Positions 1 to 8,591 are shown, counted from the stretch's first letter. The stretch: 64,000 bases of DNA from Elusimicrobiota bacterium (GCA_016721625.1 JADKHR010000001.1:1240001-1304000); one strand, 5' to 3'. The notes: generated from the letters alone by a model not told the origin. Program-made: numbers and translations.

Positions 1-988
1 CCAGGCCCGCGAAGGCCGGTTGAAGGTGAAGCGGGGTGGGATAAAAGACTCCGGACGAAAGGCCCCGGGCCGCGAGGAAATCTTTGAGCGCGTCCCGGCG
101 GGGGGCCCGGACGGTGAAAAGATGGTACACGGGCTCCGCCCCCGGCGTCACGGCCAAGGGTCGGGCCGGGGAACCGGCCAATCCCCGTCGGTAAAGGTCC
201 GCCAGTCGCCGCCGCTCCTCGGTCCAGGCGGCCAGGCGCGGAAGTTTTATTCGGAGCAGGGCCGCTTGAAGATTGTCCAATCGCTCGTTGTACCCCAGTT
301 CCAAGTGCTCGTATTGGGCCCGACGGCCGCAATTCCGAAGGCGGCGGAGCCGCTCGGCCAGGTCGCCGTCGTTGGTCACGGCAATGCCTCCGTCCCCGAA
401 CCCGCCCAGATTCTTGGTGGGATAAAAACTGAAACACCCGATCCGTCCCAAAGCCCCCACCGGACGGCCGCGCCAGCGGGCGGCGTGGGCTTGGCAGGCG
501 TCTTCCACGACGTTTAACGAATGGGCGTCCGCGAAGGCGTTCACGGCGTCCATGTCGGCCGGCTGGCCGAACAAGTGAACCGGGAGAATGGCCTTGGTGC
601 GGGGGGTTAGCGCGCGCGGGAGAGCCCGGGGGTCCAGGTTCAGCGTTCCGGGATCGATGTCGACAAATACCGGGCGCGCGCCCACATAGGCGATCACGGC
701 GGCCGTGGCGAAAAAGCTGAAAGGCGTGGTCAGCACGTCGTCCCCCGGCCCGACGTTCAGAGCGCGGAGGGAAAGCTCGAGGGCGGCCGTGCCCGAGGAC
801 ATGCCCACCCCGTGGGCGGCGCCCGAGGCGCGGGCGAATTCTTCTTCCAGGAGCCGGACTTCTTCCCCCAGGATGAACTCGTTTTTTCGGTAAATCCGCC
901 GGAAAGCGGCCACCGCCTCCTCTTCCATGGGCTCATGAACCGAAGCGAGGTTGAGGAAGGGGACGGGGTCTAGTCTTTCTGGATCCAT
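1..988 (-). CDS. DegT/DnrJ/EryC1/StrS-family PLP aminotransferase, 3' end outside window
   Basis: The reading frame stays open from an ATG at 988 to the window edge, so about 329 N-terminal residues are visible and the stop lies outside. Early landmarks are a substrate/PLP-loop segment (GMSSGTAALEL near residue 62) and the conserved VEDACQAHAA segment near 161. The Schiff-base lysine sits in FSFYPTKNLGGFGDGG, at about residue 192. Known members transaminate keto sugars bound to nucleotides, for surface polysaccharide or glycan building; the substrate cannot be read here. The ATG overlaps the end of the MauE-like gene by 19 bases, so the two are probably co-transcribed. A second ATG 20 codons downstream is an alternative start. 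The family call is firm; the pathway is inference. Confidence 0.9.
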   Translation of the reverse strand, partial: MDPERLDPVPFLNLASVHEPMEEEAVAAFRRIYRKNEFILGEEVRLLEEEFARASGAAHGVGMSSGTAALELSLRALNVGPGDDVLTTPFSFFATAAVIAYVGARPVFVDIDPGTLNLDPRALPRALTPRTKAILPVHLFGQPADMDAVNAFADAHSLNVVEDACQAHAARWRGRPVGALGRIGCFSFYPTKNLGGFGDGGIAVTNDGDLAERLRRLRNCGRRAQYEHLELGYNERLDNLQAALLRIKLPRLAAWTEERRRLADLYRRGLAGSPARPLAVTPGAEPVYHLFTVRAPRRDALKDFLAARGLSSGVFYPTPLHLQPAFAGL

Positions 989-1437
989 CGGTCCACGGAC
1001 CATCGGCGTTCACGATCAAAAAGCAGGAAGAGGCAAATCACCAAAAGGGCGGCGTCCAGGCTGAGCGCTTGGATCGGTTGAAGGTGGGGGCCCACTTGGC
1101 CGAAACAACCGCAATCGGTCATGGGCAGTTTTCGAAAGACGGCCTGGGCCAATACCGCGACGAAGGACGCGTAAAGGCCGGCCGCGAGAATCGCCGAGGA
1201 CCCCGTCGAAAAACCCACCAGGAGGGACAACCCCACCACCAGCTCCACCCAGGGGACCAGCACCGACGCCGGCCGGACCAAAGCCGCCGGAAAGATCCAG
1301 TAGGACTCGAGCACCGCCGCGAACTCCGCGGCGGGCCGAACCGCTTTCAAATATCCGGAAACCGCCAGCACCGCCCCGGGAAGGATCCGGAGAACGGCGA
1401 GGGCGCGGGAAATTCCCGTCCGGACCGAGGCGTTCAT
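970..1437 (-). CDS. MauE/DoxX-like membrane protein
   Basis: This is a 155-residue protein with about four hydrophobic segments and a conserved DCGCFG cysteine motif after the third, as in the MauE (methylamine utilisation) / DoxX-like family. MauE relatives sit in the membrane and are thought to help disulfide formation or redox delivery, often next to a thioredoxin-fold protein. That is the case here: the start overlaps the stop of the DsbA-like gene (ATGA-type overlap). The pair may work as a membrane and periplasmic thiol-oxidation unit, which is inference from context. No methylamine dehydrogenase genes are nearby, so the name gives the fold, not the pathway. Confidence 0.82.
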   Translation of the reverse strand: MNASVRTGISRALAVLRILPGAVLAVSGYLKAVRPAAEFAAVLESYWIFPAALVRPASVLVPWVELVVGLSLLVGFSTGSSAILAAGLYASFVAVLAQAVFRKLPMTDCGCFGQVGPHLQPIQALSLDAALLVICLFLLFDRERRWSVDRWIQKD

Positions 1438-2060
1438 CGGCCCAACTCCCGCTCGATGTATCGCGCGGCGTCACCGGCCAATTGAGTGTCCCCCACCAAC
1501 ATCCGGTCGTTCAGGAAAAAGGTCGGCGTGGCGGGGATCAAGAGAGCGTCCGCCTTGGCCTTCTCGTTTTGGACCACGGCCGCGATGGAGGGGCTGTCCA
1601 GATCTTTCGCAAACCGAGCCGAGTCCAAACCCAGGTCCTTGGCATAGGACGCCAACAAAGGGCGGGGGTCGGCAGATTCGGACCATTCCTTTTGATTGGA
1701 AAACAAGCGCTCCGCGTATTCCCAGAATTTACCCTGACGGCCCGCCGATTCCGCCGCTTGGGCGGCGAGGATGGCCCATTTGTGCTGTTTGAGCGGCGCG
1801 TGGTGAAAAACCAGCCTCACGTCCTTGCTGTAAACGCTAAGAAGGTTTTTTAGGATCGGAACCGCCTCCGCGCATTTGGGGCATTGGAAATCCGAATATT
1901 CCGTTATAACGACCCGGGCGCCGGAGGGGCCGGTCTGGCGGTAGGATGGCGCGTCTCCTGAAAAAGAGGGCGCGCGCCGCCCCACGGCGACGGCCACCAG
2001 GGCCGCCCCGACAATTCCCAACCCCACGAGTCCCTTCCGTTTGGTTTTGTGCACGCTCAT
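1434..2060 (-). CDS. DsbA-like thioredoxin-fold protein with N-terminal membrane anchor
   Basis: The product has about 208 residues: one hydrophobic segment at roughly residues 9-27 (anchor or signal), then a thioredoxin-like fold with the redox pair C60-P-K-C63 in DFQCPKCAEAVP, and a cis-Pro region IPATPTFFLN near the C-terminus. This matches the DsbA/Thioredoxin_4 family, which exchanges disulfides on exported proteins. I chose the ATG at 2060 because it forms an ATGA overlap with the upstream stop; an in-frame codon 11 residues earlier is unlikely. It lies directly upstream of the MauE-like gene, so the two probably act together outside the cytoplasm. Confidence 0.85.
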   Translation of the reverse strand: MSVHKTKRKGLVGLGIVGAALVAVAVGRRAPSFSGDAPSYRQTGPSGARVVITEYSDFQCPKCAEAVPILKNLLSVYSKDVRLVFHHAPLKQHKWAILAAQAAESAGRQGKFWEYAERLFSNQKEWSESADPRPLLASYAKDLGLDSARFAKDLDSPSIAAVVQNEKAKADALLIPATPTFFLNDRMLVGDTQLAGDAARYIERELGR

Positions 2061-2491
2061 CCGACTTTGTAGAGGTAGTCGCCGGCGCGGCACTTGCCGA
2101 CGGCTTTGATGCCCACCGGATCGCCGGTTTTGGCTTCGAGGACCGGCTGGTGATTAATTTGAATGGAAGCCACCGCTTCGGTCATGTCGGTGGTGTGGCC
2201 GCGCACGTGAATTTTGTCCCCCACTTTGAGCGGAGCCTGGAGGGTGAGAGTGATCACGCTTAAGTGACTGAAGAAATCATCCACGACGCCCGCCAGGATC
2301 TCTCCCGGCAGAGCGTGCCGCCACGGAAGCGGATCCGGCGGAGGGGCCGCCGGTTTTTTGACCGCCGCTTTCTTGATCGAAACCTTTTTGACCGTCTTTT
2401 TTTTAACGGGCTTAAGGACCTTTTTCTTAAGCGTTTTTTTGGCCGCTTTCTTCACGGGCTTTTTTGACGTTTTGGTTTTCTTTTTCGCCAT
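2057..2491 (-). CDS. EF-Tu domain II-like protein with Lys/Ala-rich tail
   Basis: This 144-residue protein has two parts. Residues 2-60 are a very basic low-complexity tail (KKT, KKP and KKA repeats, then AAPPPDP) reminiscent of histone H1-like tails. Residues 70-144 resemble the beta-barrel domain II of translation GTPases, with VGDKIHVRG, then VASIQINHQPVLEAKTGDPVGIKA, ending GDYLYKV. Stand-alone proteins of this kind are annotated as translation-elongation-factor-like and have no GTPase domain. The start is fixed by a perfect AGGAGG (plus-strand cctcct at 2499-2504) seven bases upstream of the ATG. It overlaps the DsbA-like gene by four bases. A role in RNA or ribosome binding is only a guess. 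Confidence 0.72.
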   Translation of the reverse strand: MAKKKTKTSKKPVKKAAKKTLKKKVLKPVKKKTVKKVSIKKAAVKKPAAPPPDPLPWRHALPGEILAGVVDDFFSHLSVITLTLQAPLKVGDKIHVRGHTTDMTEAVASIQINHQPVLEAKTGDPVGIKAVGKCRAGDYLYKVG

Positions 2492-2593
2492 GGCACCACC
2501 TCCTGGGTTCAGTCTGGCCGCGGTCACATCGCGCCTATGATTGTAGACAAACCGGGGCCGTTACGCAAAAGATTCGGTTTCTCCGAGGAAGGA

Positions 2594-3385
2594 TTAGAGC
2601 GGGGGCCGGTCGCGGACCATGAGGTCCAGGGCGACGGCCCGGATTCGATCAAAATTTAATAGGTGGTGCTCGATTTCATGAAAGCGCGCCAGATGGGACG
2701 CGCGGTTTCCCACCCGATCCACCACGGGACCCAGCTGGTTCATGGGAACGCCATGGCGAACGTAAACGGCGGCGGTCGCCGGGTTGCACATGAAACACCA
2801 TCCCGTGAGCCGAAGCCGTTTGCTGACCCGGTACAACATTCGGAAGAGGCCCAAAAGAATGACCGCCCCCCGTCGGCGGTCCCGCCGAGGGGCGCTCGGC
2901 TTCCCGGGAGGGACGGGGAGAGGGACCGGCATGGACAAGAGGGCCGACCATACGTCGGCGAAGGCCCCGGCGTAGGGGTTCGCCAGGGCTAAACGCGAGA
3001 GTTCCGCCACTTTCTTAGAGGAGGCCAGCTTGACCTGGTGTTCCTCCGAAGCGGCCCCCAAGCATTGGAATCCCAGGGGCGAGTTGAGCACGAGCCGCAC
3101 GGTTCCGACCGCGTTTCCTTCAGAGTCCAGCGCCACGGCGTGGATGGACCCAGGGTCGTAACGGTCCGTATGCCTGCCGTCGGGAAAGTCCGCCTCCGGC
3201 GCGAAACGATAATCCTTCACATAGGATTGGTAGCGGAGCCCATACACTTTTTCCAACAGATCTTCAGTGGTCGCCACCGTGAAGTGGAACCCGCCCAGGC
3301 GGAAGCTCAGCCCCTCCACGAGGGCGCGCTCTTGGAGGGCGGGGGTGTTGGCGATATGAAAAGTGTCGTCTCCGAGATGGGACAT
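2594..3385 (-). CDS. FeeM/PEP-CTERM-type N-acyl-amino-acid synthase-like acyltransferase
   Basis: The 263-residue protein shows the autoinducer-synthase/FeeM flavour of the GNAT fold. VYGLRYQSYVKDYRF is the R-Y-x-V-Y box, followed by DRYDPGSIHAVAL and GTVRLVLNSPLGF (beta strands 4-5 region), then AELSRLAL. Relatives transfer an acyl group from acyl-ACP to an amino acid, or belong to PEP-CTERM/exosortase loci. No exosortase or LuxR gene is visible in the window, so the product is unknown. It is a lone gene, transcribed away from the DMT gene. The family is moderately sure and the substrate is not known. Confidence 0.7.
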   Translation of the reverse strand: MSHLGDDTFHIANTPALQERALVEGLSFRLGGFHFTVATTEDLLEKVYGLRYQSYVKDYRFAPEADFPDGRHTDRYDPGSIHAVALDSEGNAVGTVRLVLNSPLGFQCLGAASEEHQVKLASSKKVAELSRLALANPYAGAFADVWSALLSMPVPLPVPPGKPSAPRRDRRRGAVILLGLFRMLYRVSKRLRLTGWCFMCNPATAAVYVRHGVPMNQLGPVVDRVGNRASHLARFHEIEHHLLNFDRIRAVALDLMVRDRPPL

Positions 3386-3496
3386 GGCGGCGGTTTTGGA
3401 GGGTTCTTTTAGGAGGATACCCCTTGAAACCTAATTCTGTCAAGGGACGGTTGCGGAAAATATTAAAATAGAGTTGTTCTTAGGGAGGAACGCCAA

Positions 3497-3838
3497 ATGT
3501 CGGTGTTGGTAAAGACCGTGGGGCTCTTGATATTGTCCAACCTTTTTATGACCGTGGCTTGGTACGCCCATTTAAAAAACCTGAGCCACCGAGCGTGGTG
3601 GATAGCGGCCACGATCAGCTGGGGGGTGGCGTTTTTCGAGTATGGCCTCCAAGTTCCGGCCAACCGAATCGGCTATACCGCCTTCAATTTGCCCCAACTG
3701 AAAATCCTTCAGGAGGTCATCTCGCTGGCGGTCTTCGTGCCCTTCGCCGTTTTTTACATGGGTCAACCCGTCCGGCTCAACTACCTGTGGGCCGCCCTGT
3801 GCATGACGGGCGCGGTGTTCTTCATTTTTCGGGGATAA
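3497..3838 (+). CDS. DMT-family small membrane protein (DUF486)
   Basis: This is a 113-residue protein with four predicted membrane helices. It matches the DUF486/DMT_6 family in length and in landmark segments (MTVAWYAHLKN, ISWGVAFFEYGLQVPANRIGY, FYMGQPVRLNYLWAALC). Function is unknown beyond membership of the drug/metabolite transporter superfamily. A good ribosome site (GGGAGGAAC) precedes the ATG. It is followed after 10 bases by the photolyase gene on the same strand, so the two may be co-transcribed. Confidence 0.85.
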   Translation: MSVLVKTVGLLILSNLFMTVAWYAHLKNLSHRAWWIAATISWGVAFFEYGLQVPANRIGYTAFNLPQLKILQEVISLAVFVPFAVFYMGQPVRLNYLWAALCMTGAVFFIFRG

Positions 3839-3848
3839 ACCCCAAACC

Positions 3849-5201
3849 ATGATTGACCTCCGGCGAGTGAGGCCCCTGAACGAAACGCCCGCGGGCCCGG
3901 GACCCGTCCTTTATTGGATGAGCCGGGACCAACGGGTGGCGGGCAACTGGGCCTTGCTCCGCGCCCAGGCGTTGGCGTTGGAACGACGGGCGCCCCTGGC
4001 CGTGGTGTTCACTCTGGCTCCGGAGTTCCTGGGCGCGCCCTTTCGGGCCTACGACTTTATGTTCAAGGGTTTGGCCCAGGTGGAGGCGCGCCTCTCGGCC
4101 GCGGGGATTCCTTTTCATCTTTTGTTCGGCCCGCCGGAAAAAACGCTTCCGGACTTCGCCGCCAACCATGGGGCCGGCGCGGCGGTGACGGATTTCGATC
4201 CCCTGCGAACCAAAACCCTTTGGAAAAAATCCGTGGCCGACCGGCTGACCGTCCGGCTGGAAGAAGTGGACGCCCACAACATCGTCCCGGCCTGGATCGT
4301 TTCCCCCAAACACGAATACGCGGCTTACACCCTGCGGCCAAAACTTCACCGCCTCCTTTCGGATTTTTTAGTCGAGTTCCCCCCTTTGGTCCGCCATCCC
4401 TTTCCCTGGGCTGAGAAAGCCCCGGGCGTGGATTGGGACCGGGCCCTGGCCCGGTTAAAGCCGGACTCTCGAGTGGGACCGGCAACGTGGATCAAGCCGG
4501 GCGAGGCGGCGGGGGCCAAGACGCTGGGGCTTTTCTTGAAGAACCGCTTGGAATTTTACGGAAAGAAACGGAACGACCCCACGGAGGAAGGCCAATCCGA
4601 TCTTTCCCCTTACCTCCATTTCGGGCAGGTCTCCGCGCAAAAGGTGGCGCTGGAAGTCCGCCGGCGCGCCTGGGACACGGAATCCGGGCAGGCGTTTTTG
4701 GAGGAACTCATTGTTCGTCGGGAACTCTCGGACAACCATTGCCTTTACAATCCGCATTACGATTCTTTTGAGGGGTTCCCCGACTGGGCGCAAAAAAGCT
4801 TAAACGCCCACCGGCGGGACAAACGGGCCTTCCTCTACAATAGAGACGACTTCGAGCAGGCCGCCACCCACGACCCGCTCTGGAACGCCGCCCAAACGGA
4901 AATGGTCAAACGGGGAAAAATGCATGGGTATTTGCGGATGTACTGGGGAAAAAAGATTCTGGAATGGTCGTCCTCGCCCGAAGAAGCCCTGTCCACCGCG
5001 ATCTATCTAAACGACCGCTACGAGCTCGACGGTCGGGACCCCAACGGTTACTCCGGCATCGCCTGGTCCATCGGCGGCGTTCACGACCGCCCCTGGTTCG
5101 ACCGCCCCGTCTACGGCCAAATCCGTTACATGAACGCCAACGGCTGTAAATCCAAATTCGACGTCAACGGTTACATCCAACGAATCAAAAATCTTTGCTG
5201 A
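3849..5201 (+). CDS. phr: Class II CPD photolyase
   Basis: A deoxyribodipyrimidine photolyase (EC 4.1.99.3) of 450 residues, usual for class II. It uses FAD and blue light to split cyclobutane pyrimidine dimers in the cytoplasm. The class II signatures are clear: LYWMSRDQRVAGNWALL near residue 20, then KHEYAAYTLRPK. The C-terminal FAD and DNA-binding stretch has GKMHGYLRMYWGKKILEW, YLNDRYELDGRDPNGYSG and GGVHDRPWFDRPV. Its end is followed at once by an antisense remnant of an epimerase gene. Confidence 0.95.
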   Translation: MIDLRRVRPLNETPAGPGPVLYWMSRDQRVAGNWALLRAQALALERRAPLAVVFTLAPEFLGAPFRAYDFMFKGLAQVEARLSAAGIPFHLLFGPPEKTLPDFAANHGAGAAVTDFDPLRTKTLWKKSVADRLTVRLEEVDAHNIVPAWIVSPKHEYAAYTLRPKLHRLLSDFLVEFPPLVRHPFPWAEKAPGVDWDRALARLKPDSRVGPATWIKPGEAAGAKTLGLFLKNRLEFYGKKRNDPTEEGQSDLSPYLHFGQVSAQKVALEVRRRAWDTESGQAFLEELIVRRELSDNHCLYNPHYDSFEGFPDWAQKSLNAHRRDKRAFLYNRDDFEQAATHDPLWNAAQTEMVKRGKMHGYLRMYWGKKILEWSSSPEEALSTAIYLNDRYELDGRDPNGYSGIAWSIGGVHDRPWFDRPVYGQIRYMNANGCKSKFDVNGYIQRIKNLC

Positions 5202-5202
5202 T

Positions 5203-5336
5203 TTAGGCTTGGACGCGAAAGTAGCCGCGGTCCCAATCGACGAAACGGCGGACGCCGGTTTCGATGTCGGTGGCGGGGTGGATTTTCGGATGTCGGCCCA
5301 GGCGGCGGCGACATCGCCGGGGTTGACCACACCCCA
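5203..5336 (-). pseudogene. Remnant of the 3' end of the UDP-sugar epimerase gene
   Basis: This stretch aligns base for base with the end of the epimerase gene at 6645-6785 (shared run includes gaaacggcggacgccggttt). It encodes the same tail (PGDV..WADIRKST ... DIETGVRRFVDW), but a 19-bp deletion between two gtgga copies breaks the frame and no 5' part is present. Point differences show it is not a recent copy. With the intact gene's end on the other side, it brackets the DUF4143 ATPase gene as a direct repeat. Confidence 0.85.
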
Positions 5337-5372
5337 CCGGCGAAGGGCGACGGCACGGCCCTCCATGGCGGA

Positions 5373-5411
5373 TTTGAGTAAAACGATAATTCAATTGTTG
5401 TTTTACTCAAA
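5373..5411. promoter_or_regulatory. 12-bp perfect inverted repeat upstream of the DUF4143 ATPase gene
   Basis: The arms tttgagtaaaac (5373-5384) and gttttactcaaa (5400-5411) are exact reverse complements separated by 15 AT-rich bases. A -10-like tataaa follows at 5415-5420, only 10 bases before the ATG at 5430, so the transcript would have almost no leader. The site could be an operator for autoregulation, or the end of a mobile unit. It marks a sharp local drop in G+C. Confidence 0.6.
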
Positions 5412-5429
5412 TTTGTATAAAATGGTTTC

Positions 5430-6620
5430 ATGATTCTTAGACATCTCACGCCGGTATTAAAAGCCCGATTCGCCGCCGCCCGGTCTGTCCTTCTGACCGG
5501 GGCGCGACAAACCGGGAAGACCACCCTCGCGCGGCAGACCTTTCCGCGTTTGCCCTATTCGTCTTTGGAAAACCCGGAAGACCGGAGCTTCGCCCAGGAA
5601 GACCCAAAGGCATTCCTCGCTCAATTTCCCGGCGGGGCGGTGCTGGATGAAATCCATCGAGTTCCGTCCTTGTTGTCCACCCTTCAGGGAATCATCGATG
5701 AAGGGGAAAGAAAGTTTATCCTCACCGGCTCCCAAAATATTCTCCTCCTAGAGAAAGTCTCGCAGTCCTTGGCGGGGCGATTGGCTCTGCTGACCTTGCC
5801 CCCTCTCACAGAAAGAGAACTATCGGGTCGGCCCGTTTACGACCCGGCCAAACATCTCTTTGCTCACCCCGGAAAGGCACCGTTGGGCGGCAGGCCTCTG
5901 ATGGATCGGATCGTTCAGGGAGGATATCCCGAACCCGTGACGAAACCGAAGACCCTCTCCTTTTGGTTCGGGGATTACATTCGAACCTACGTCGAAAGAG
6001 ACGTGCGGATGATTTTGAATGTGAAAGACACCCTGGCTTTCCAACGGTTCTTGGCCCTCTGCGCGGGACGTTCGGGCCAACTCCTGAACATGGCGTCGTT
6101 GGCAAACGATGTGGGAATCAGTCCCGGGACCGTAGGGCATTGGCTGAGCGTTCTCCAAGCCGGTGGTTTGGTATACCTCCTACCCCCCTATCATGAAAAC
6201 TTCAACAAGCGTGTGATCAAATCGCCCAAACTTTATTTTTTGGACACGGGGCTCCTTTGTCGGTTAATCGGAATCCGTCATTCCCGAGAACTTAAGTTTC
6301 ATCCCTTGGTGGGCGCCATTTTCGAGACCTATGTCGTGTCCGAAATTCGCAAAAACCTGCTCAACCTGGGTCGTGAACCGGAATTGTTTTTTTGGCGAGA
6401 TCAACACGGGGTCGAGGTGGATCTCCTTCTGTTGCGGGGGGCCAAACGCGTTCCACTGGAAATTAAGCTTGGCCAAACCGTTTCCGGAGACTTGTTTAAA
6501 GGCCTTCGACGATGGAAAGAGCTTTCAGGAGACAAAACCTTACCCGCCTGTCTCCTTTACGGGGGCGAATCCGAGTATGAGCGCGAAGGAGTTACCATCA
6601 AATCCTATCGGTCCCTGTGA
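5430..6620 (+). CDS. AAA ATPase with DUF4143 C-terminal domain
   Basis: This is a 396-residue ATPase of the AAA_14 + DUF4143 type. Walker A is GARQTGKTT (near residue 24), Walker B is GGAVLDEIHR (near 74) and the sensor strand is FILTGSQN. The C-terminal DUF4143 domain carries a restriction-endonuclease-like core, FFWRDQHGVEVDLLL ... PLEIKLG. These ATPases are widespread, scattered and often strain-specific. Their function is not settled; suggestions include defence or a toxin-antitoxin-like role. Here the gene is alone, lies behind an inverted repeat, and sits between two copies of an epimerase 3' end, which suggests insertion at that gene's tail. Confidence 0.9.
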   Translation: MILRHLTPVLKARFAAARSVLLTGARQTGKTTLARQTFPRLPYSSLENPEDRSFAQEDPKAFLAQFPGGAVLDEIHRVPSLLSTLQGIIDEGERKFILTGSQNILLLEKVSQSLAGRLALLTLPPLTERELSGRPVYDPAKHLFAHPGKAPLGGRPLMDRIVQGGYPEPVTKPKTLSFWFGDYIRTYVERDVRMILNVKDTLAFQRFLALCAGRSGQLLNMASLANDVGISPGTVGHWLSVLQAGGLVYLLPPYHENFNKRVIKSPKLYFLDTGLLCRLIGIRHSRELKFHPLVGAIFETYVVSEIRKNLLNLGREPELFFWRDQHGVEVDLLLLRGAKRVPLEIKLGQTVSGDLFKGLRRWKELSGDKTLPACLLYGGESEYEREGVTIKSYRSL

Positions 6621-6644
6621 ATCGGCCCTCCCATCGAAAAAAAA

Positions 6645-7601
6645 TTAGCCCCTAACGCGAAAATAGCCGCGGTACCAATCCACGAAACGGCGGACGCCGG
6701 TTTCGATGTCGGTGGCGGGGTGGAAATTTAGGAGGCGAGTGGATTTTCGGATGTCCGCCCAGGTGGCGGGGACGTCGCCGGGCTGGAGGGGGAGGAGTCG
6801 TTTTTTGGCTTTTTTGCCGAGGGCGGACTCAATGGCGCCGATGAAGCGGGTCAAGGCCACCGGGCGGGAGTTGCCGAGGTTGAAAATTTCGTAGGGGTAG
6901 TCCCGGTCCAGGGCGTGAAGGACGCCGTCAACGATATCGGTGATATACGTGAAGTCTCGCTTCATGCGGCCGTGATTGAACACGTCGATGGGACGGCCTT
7001 CCAAGATCGCCTTCGTGAAAGAGAAAAGCGCCATGTCCGGGCGGCCCCAGGGGCCATAGACGGTGAAAAAACGCAGGCCCGTGCAGTGCAGACCGTAGAG
7101 ATGGTGGTAGACGTGGGCGGTCAACTCGTTGGCCCGCTTGGTGGCGGCGTAGAGGGACACCGGAGAGTCGACAGGGTCTTCCACGGAGAAGGGGATTTTT
7201 TTGTTGGCGCCGTAGACGGACGAAGACGAGGCGAAAACGAAGGATCGGATGCCGCGTTCCCGCGCCAGTTCCAACAGGTTCAACGTTCCGAGGTTATTGG
7301 CTGTTTCATAGGCGAAGGGATGCGTGAGGGAATAGCGGACGCCGGCCTGGGCGGCCAGATGGCACACCTGATCGATTTTCACCCGCCCCAGGGCCCGGAT
7401 TAACGCCTTTCGATCCGCGATGTCGACCTCGTGCATGGGAACGTCAGGAATGAGCGCCTGGACGCGGTTTCGTTTCAGACGAATGTCGTAGTAGGGGTTA
7501 AAGTTGTCCAGCCCGATCACGCGGTCGCCCCGAGCCCGGAGGGCTTGGGCGGTCCAGGCCCCGATGAACCCGGCCGCGCCGGTGACCAAAACGGTTTTCA
7601 T
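6645..7601 (-). CDS. NAD-dependent epimerase, UDP-glucuronate 4-epimerase-like
   Basis: A 318-residue extended SDR protein. The Rossmann glycine motif is GAAGFIG (residues 8-14), the catalytic serine region is SSSSVYG, and the catalytic YxxxK is in YAATKRANE. The order and spacing (including LRFFTVYGPWGRPDMA and the C-terminal ETGVRRFVDW) match UDP-glucuronate 4-epimerases (CapI/LpsL/WbpP-like), which supply UDP-galacturonate for capsule or LPS. Its ATG overlaps the stop of the zinc-ribbon membrane protein gene (7598-7601). A decayed copy of its 3' end lies at 5203-5336. Confidence 0.9.
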   Translation of the reverse strand: MKTVLVTGAAGFIGAWTAQALRARGDRVIGLDNFNPYYDIRLKRNRVQALIPDVPMHEVDIADRKALIRALGRVKIDQVCHLAAQAGVRYSLTHPFAYETANNLGTLNLLELARERGIRSFVFASSSSVYGANKKIPFSVEDPVDSPVSLYAATKRANELTAHVYHHLYGLHCTGLRFFTVYGPWGRPDMALFSFTKAILEGRPIDVFNHGRMKRDFTYITDIVDGVLHALDRDYPYEIFNLGNSRPVALTRFIGAIESALGKKAKKRLLPLQPGDVPATWADIRKSTRLLNFHPATDIETGVRRFVDWYRGYFRVRG

Positions 7602-8548
7602 TGAACGCGCTCCTTTTCTCCCACGGTTTCCACCCGCTCCAAAACCAGCCCGTCGCCGGTCCTCGCCTTATCGATATTATAGCGCCCCGGAGGGGCCGCT
7701 TCCAACACCTGTCGCAGGACCACGAGCCGGGGGCGCTGGGGTTCATCCGAAGACAGGACCCCCGCCAACCGCTGGACGATCCGCCCTCCCATCCAGGTCA
7801 CCACAGGCTGGGTGCCCACCTTGATCACAAAGGTCTGGTCGATCTGAAGGAGCGGCCAGGTCCACCGGGCGTAGCTCACCGGAACGATGACCGCGGCGGA
7901 TTCCGGGTTCACCGTGGATTGGCAACGCTTCTCCCGGGCCGACAAGACCCGGATGACCCCGTCGGGCGTGACGGAGAGAGAAGCGAGCGGTTTCCCCGGG
8001 CCGAAAGGCGCCGCCGCCCAGAGGATCCAGAAAACCAAGAACGCGCCTCCCAAACACCCCGCCGCGGCCAGGTCCGTGAACCGCGCCACCGGAGAACCCA
8101 GTTTCCACGCCAGCGCCCGGCGAAAGTAGTATAGCGCGGCCAGGAGAAACAGCATGCCCAGAGCCGCCAAAAGTTCCGTGGTTGGTTTTTGGTGGAAACT
8201 AAAGAAACGGAAACGATAAGCCGCCAAGAACGTCAGGACGTAGAACGCCACGCCGCCGGCCACCCGGAGTGTCAGGGCCGAGAGCGCCAGGGTTTTACGA
8301 AGGACCCCCACCCAAGGGGCCTCCCGAAGCTTTCGCCAGAAGCGAAACCCGCCCCCCTCCTGGCACCCTTCGCAAGAAAAACGGGTGGAGGGGTTCTCCC
8401 GGCCGCAGGCCGGACAAATCCAGGCCGGCGCCCAGGCTTTTTTCCCGGACCAGCGGGTCCGCCACCCCCATCGAAGGACGGGCCAGGCCCAAGACAAAAT
8501 CAGGACCCCAAAGACCGCGAGGTGGAGGCGGGAGGACCAAACCCCCAA
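7598..8548 (-). CDS. Membrane protein with a cytosolic zinc ribbon, unknown function
   Basis: No family is recognised. From the proposed start the protein has a first membrane helix (LAVFGVLILSWAWPVLRW), then a four-cysteine zinc-ribbon-like segment (CPACGRENPSTRFSCEGC). Three or four further hydrophobic helices follow, and a soluble C-terminal part of about 120 residues. The frame is open upstream to 8845, but that part runs through rdgB. The first usable start codon after the rdgB stop is a TTG at 8548 without a clear ribosome site, so the start is uncertain. It sits between rdgB and the epimerase gene, probably in one transcript. Confidence 0.6.
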   Translation of the reverse strand: MGVWSSRLHLAVFGVLILSWAWPVLRWGWRTRWSGKKAWAPAWICPACGRENPSTRFSCEGCQEGGGFRFWRKLREAPWVGVLRKTLALSALTLRVAGGVAFYVLTFLAAYRFRFFSFHQKPTTELLAALGMLFLLAALYYFRRALAWKLGSPVARFTDLAAAGCLGGAFLVFWILWAAAPFGPGKPLASLSVTPDGVIRVLSAREKRCQSTVNPESAAVIVPVSYARWTWPLLQIDQTFVIKVGTQPVVTWMGGRIVQRLAGVLSSDEPQRPRLVVLRQVLEAAPPGRYNIDKARTGDGLVLERVETVGEKERVQ

Positions 8549-8591
8549 GCGGGGACCGAAATGATCTTCGAGGAAGAGAAGAAAGCGTTGA

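Noticed and set aside
970..1437. Methylamine utilisation pathway
   Set aside because: Only the MauE-like fold is present; no methylamine dehydrogenase subunits or other mau genes are in the window.
1016..1474. Open frame antisense or out of frame to the MauE-like gene
   Set aside because: Gly/Arg/Pro-rich composition typical of a shadow of the coding strand in GC-rich DNA.
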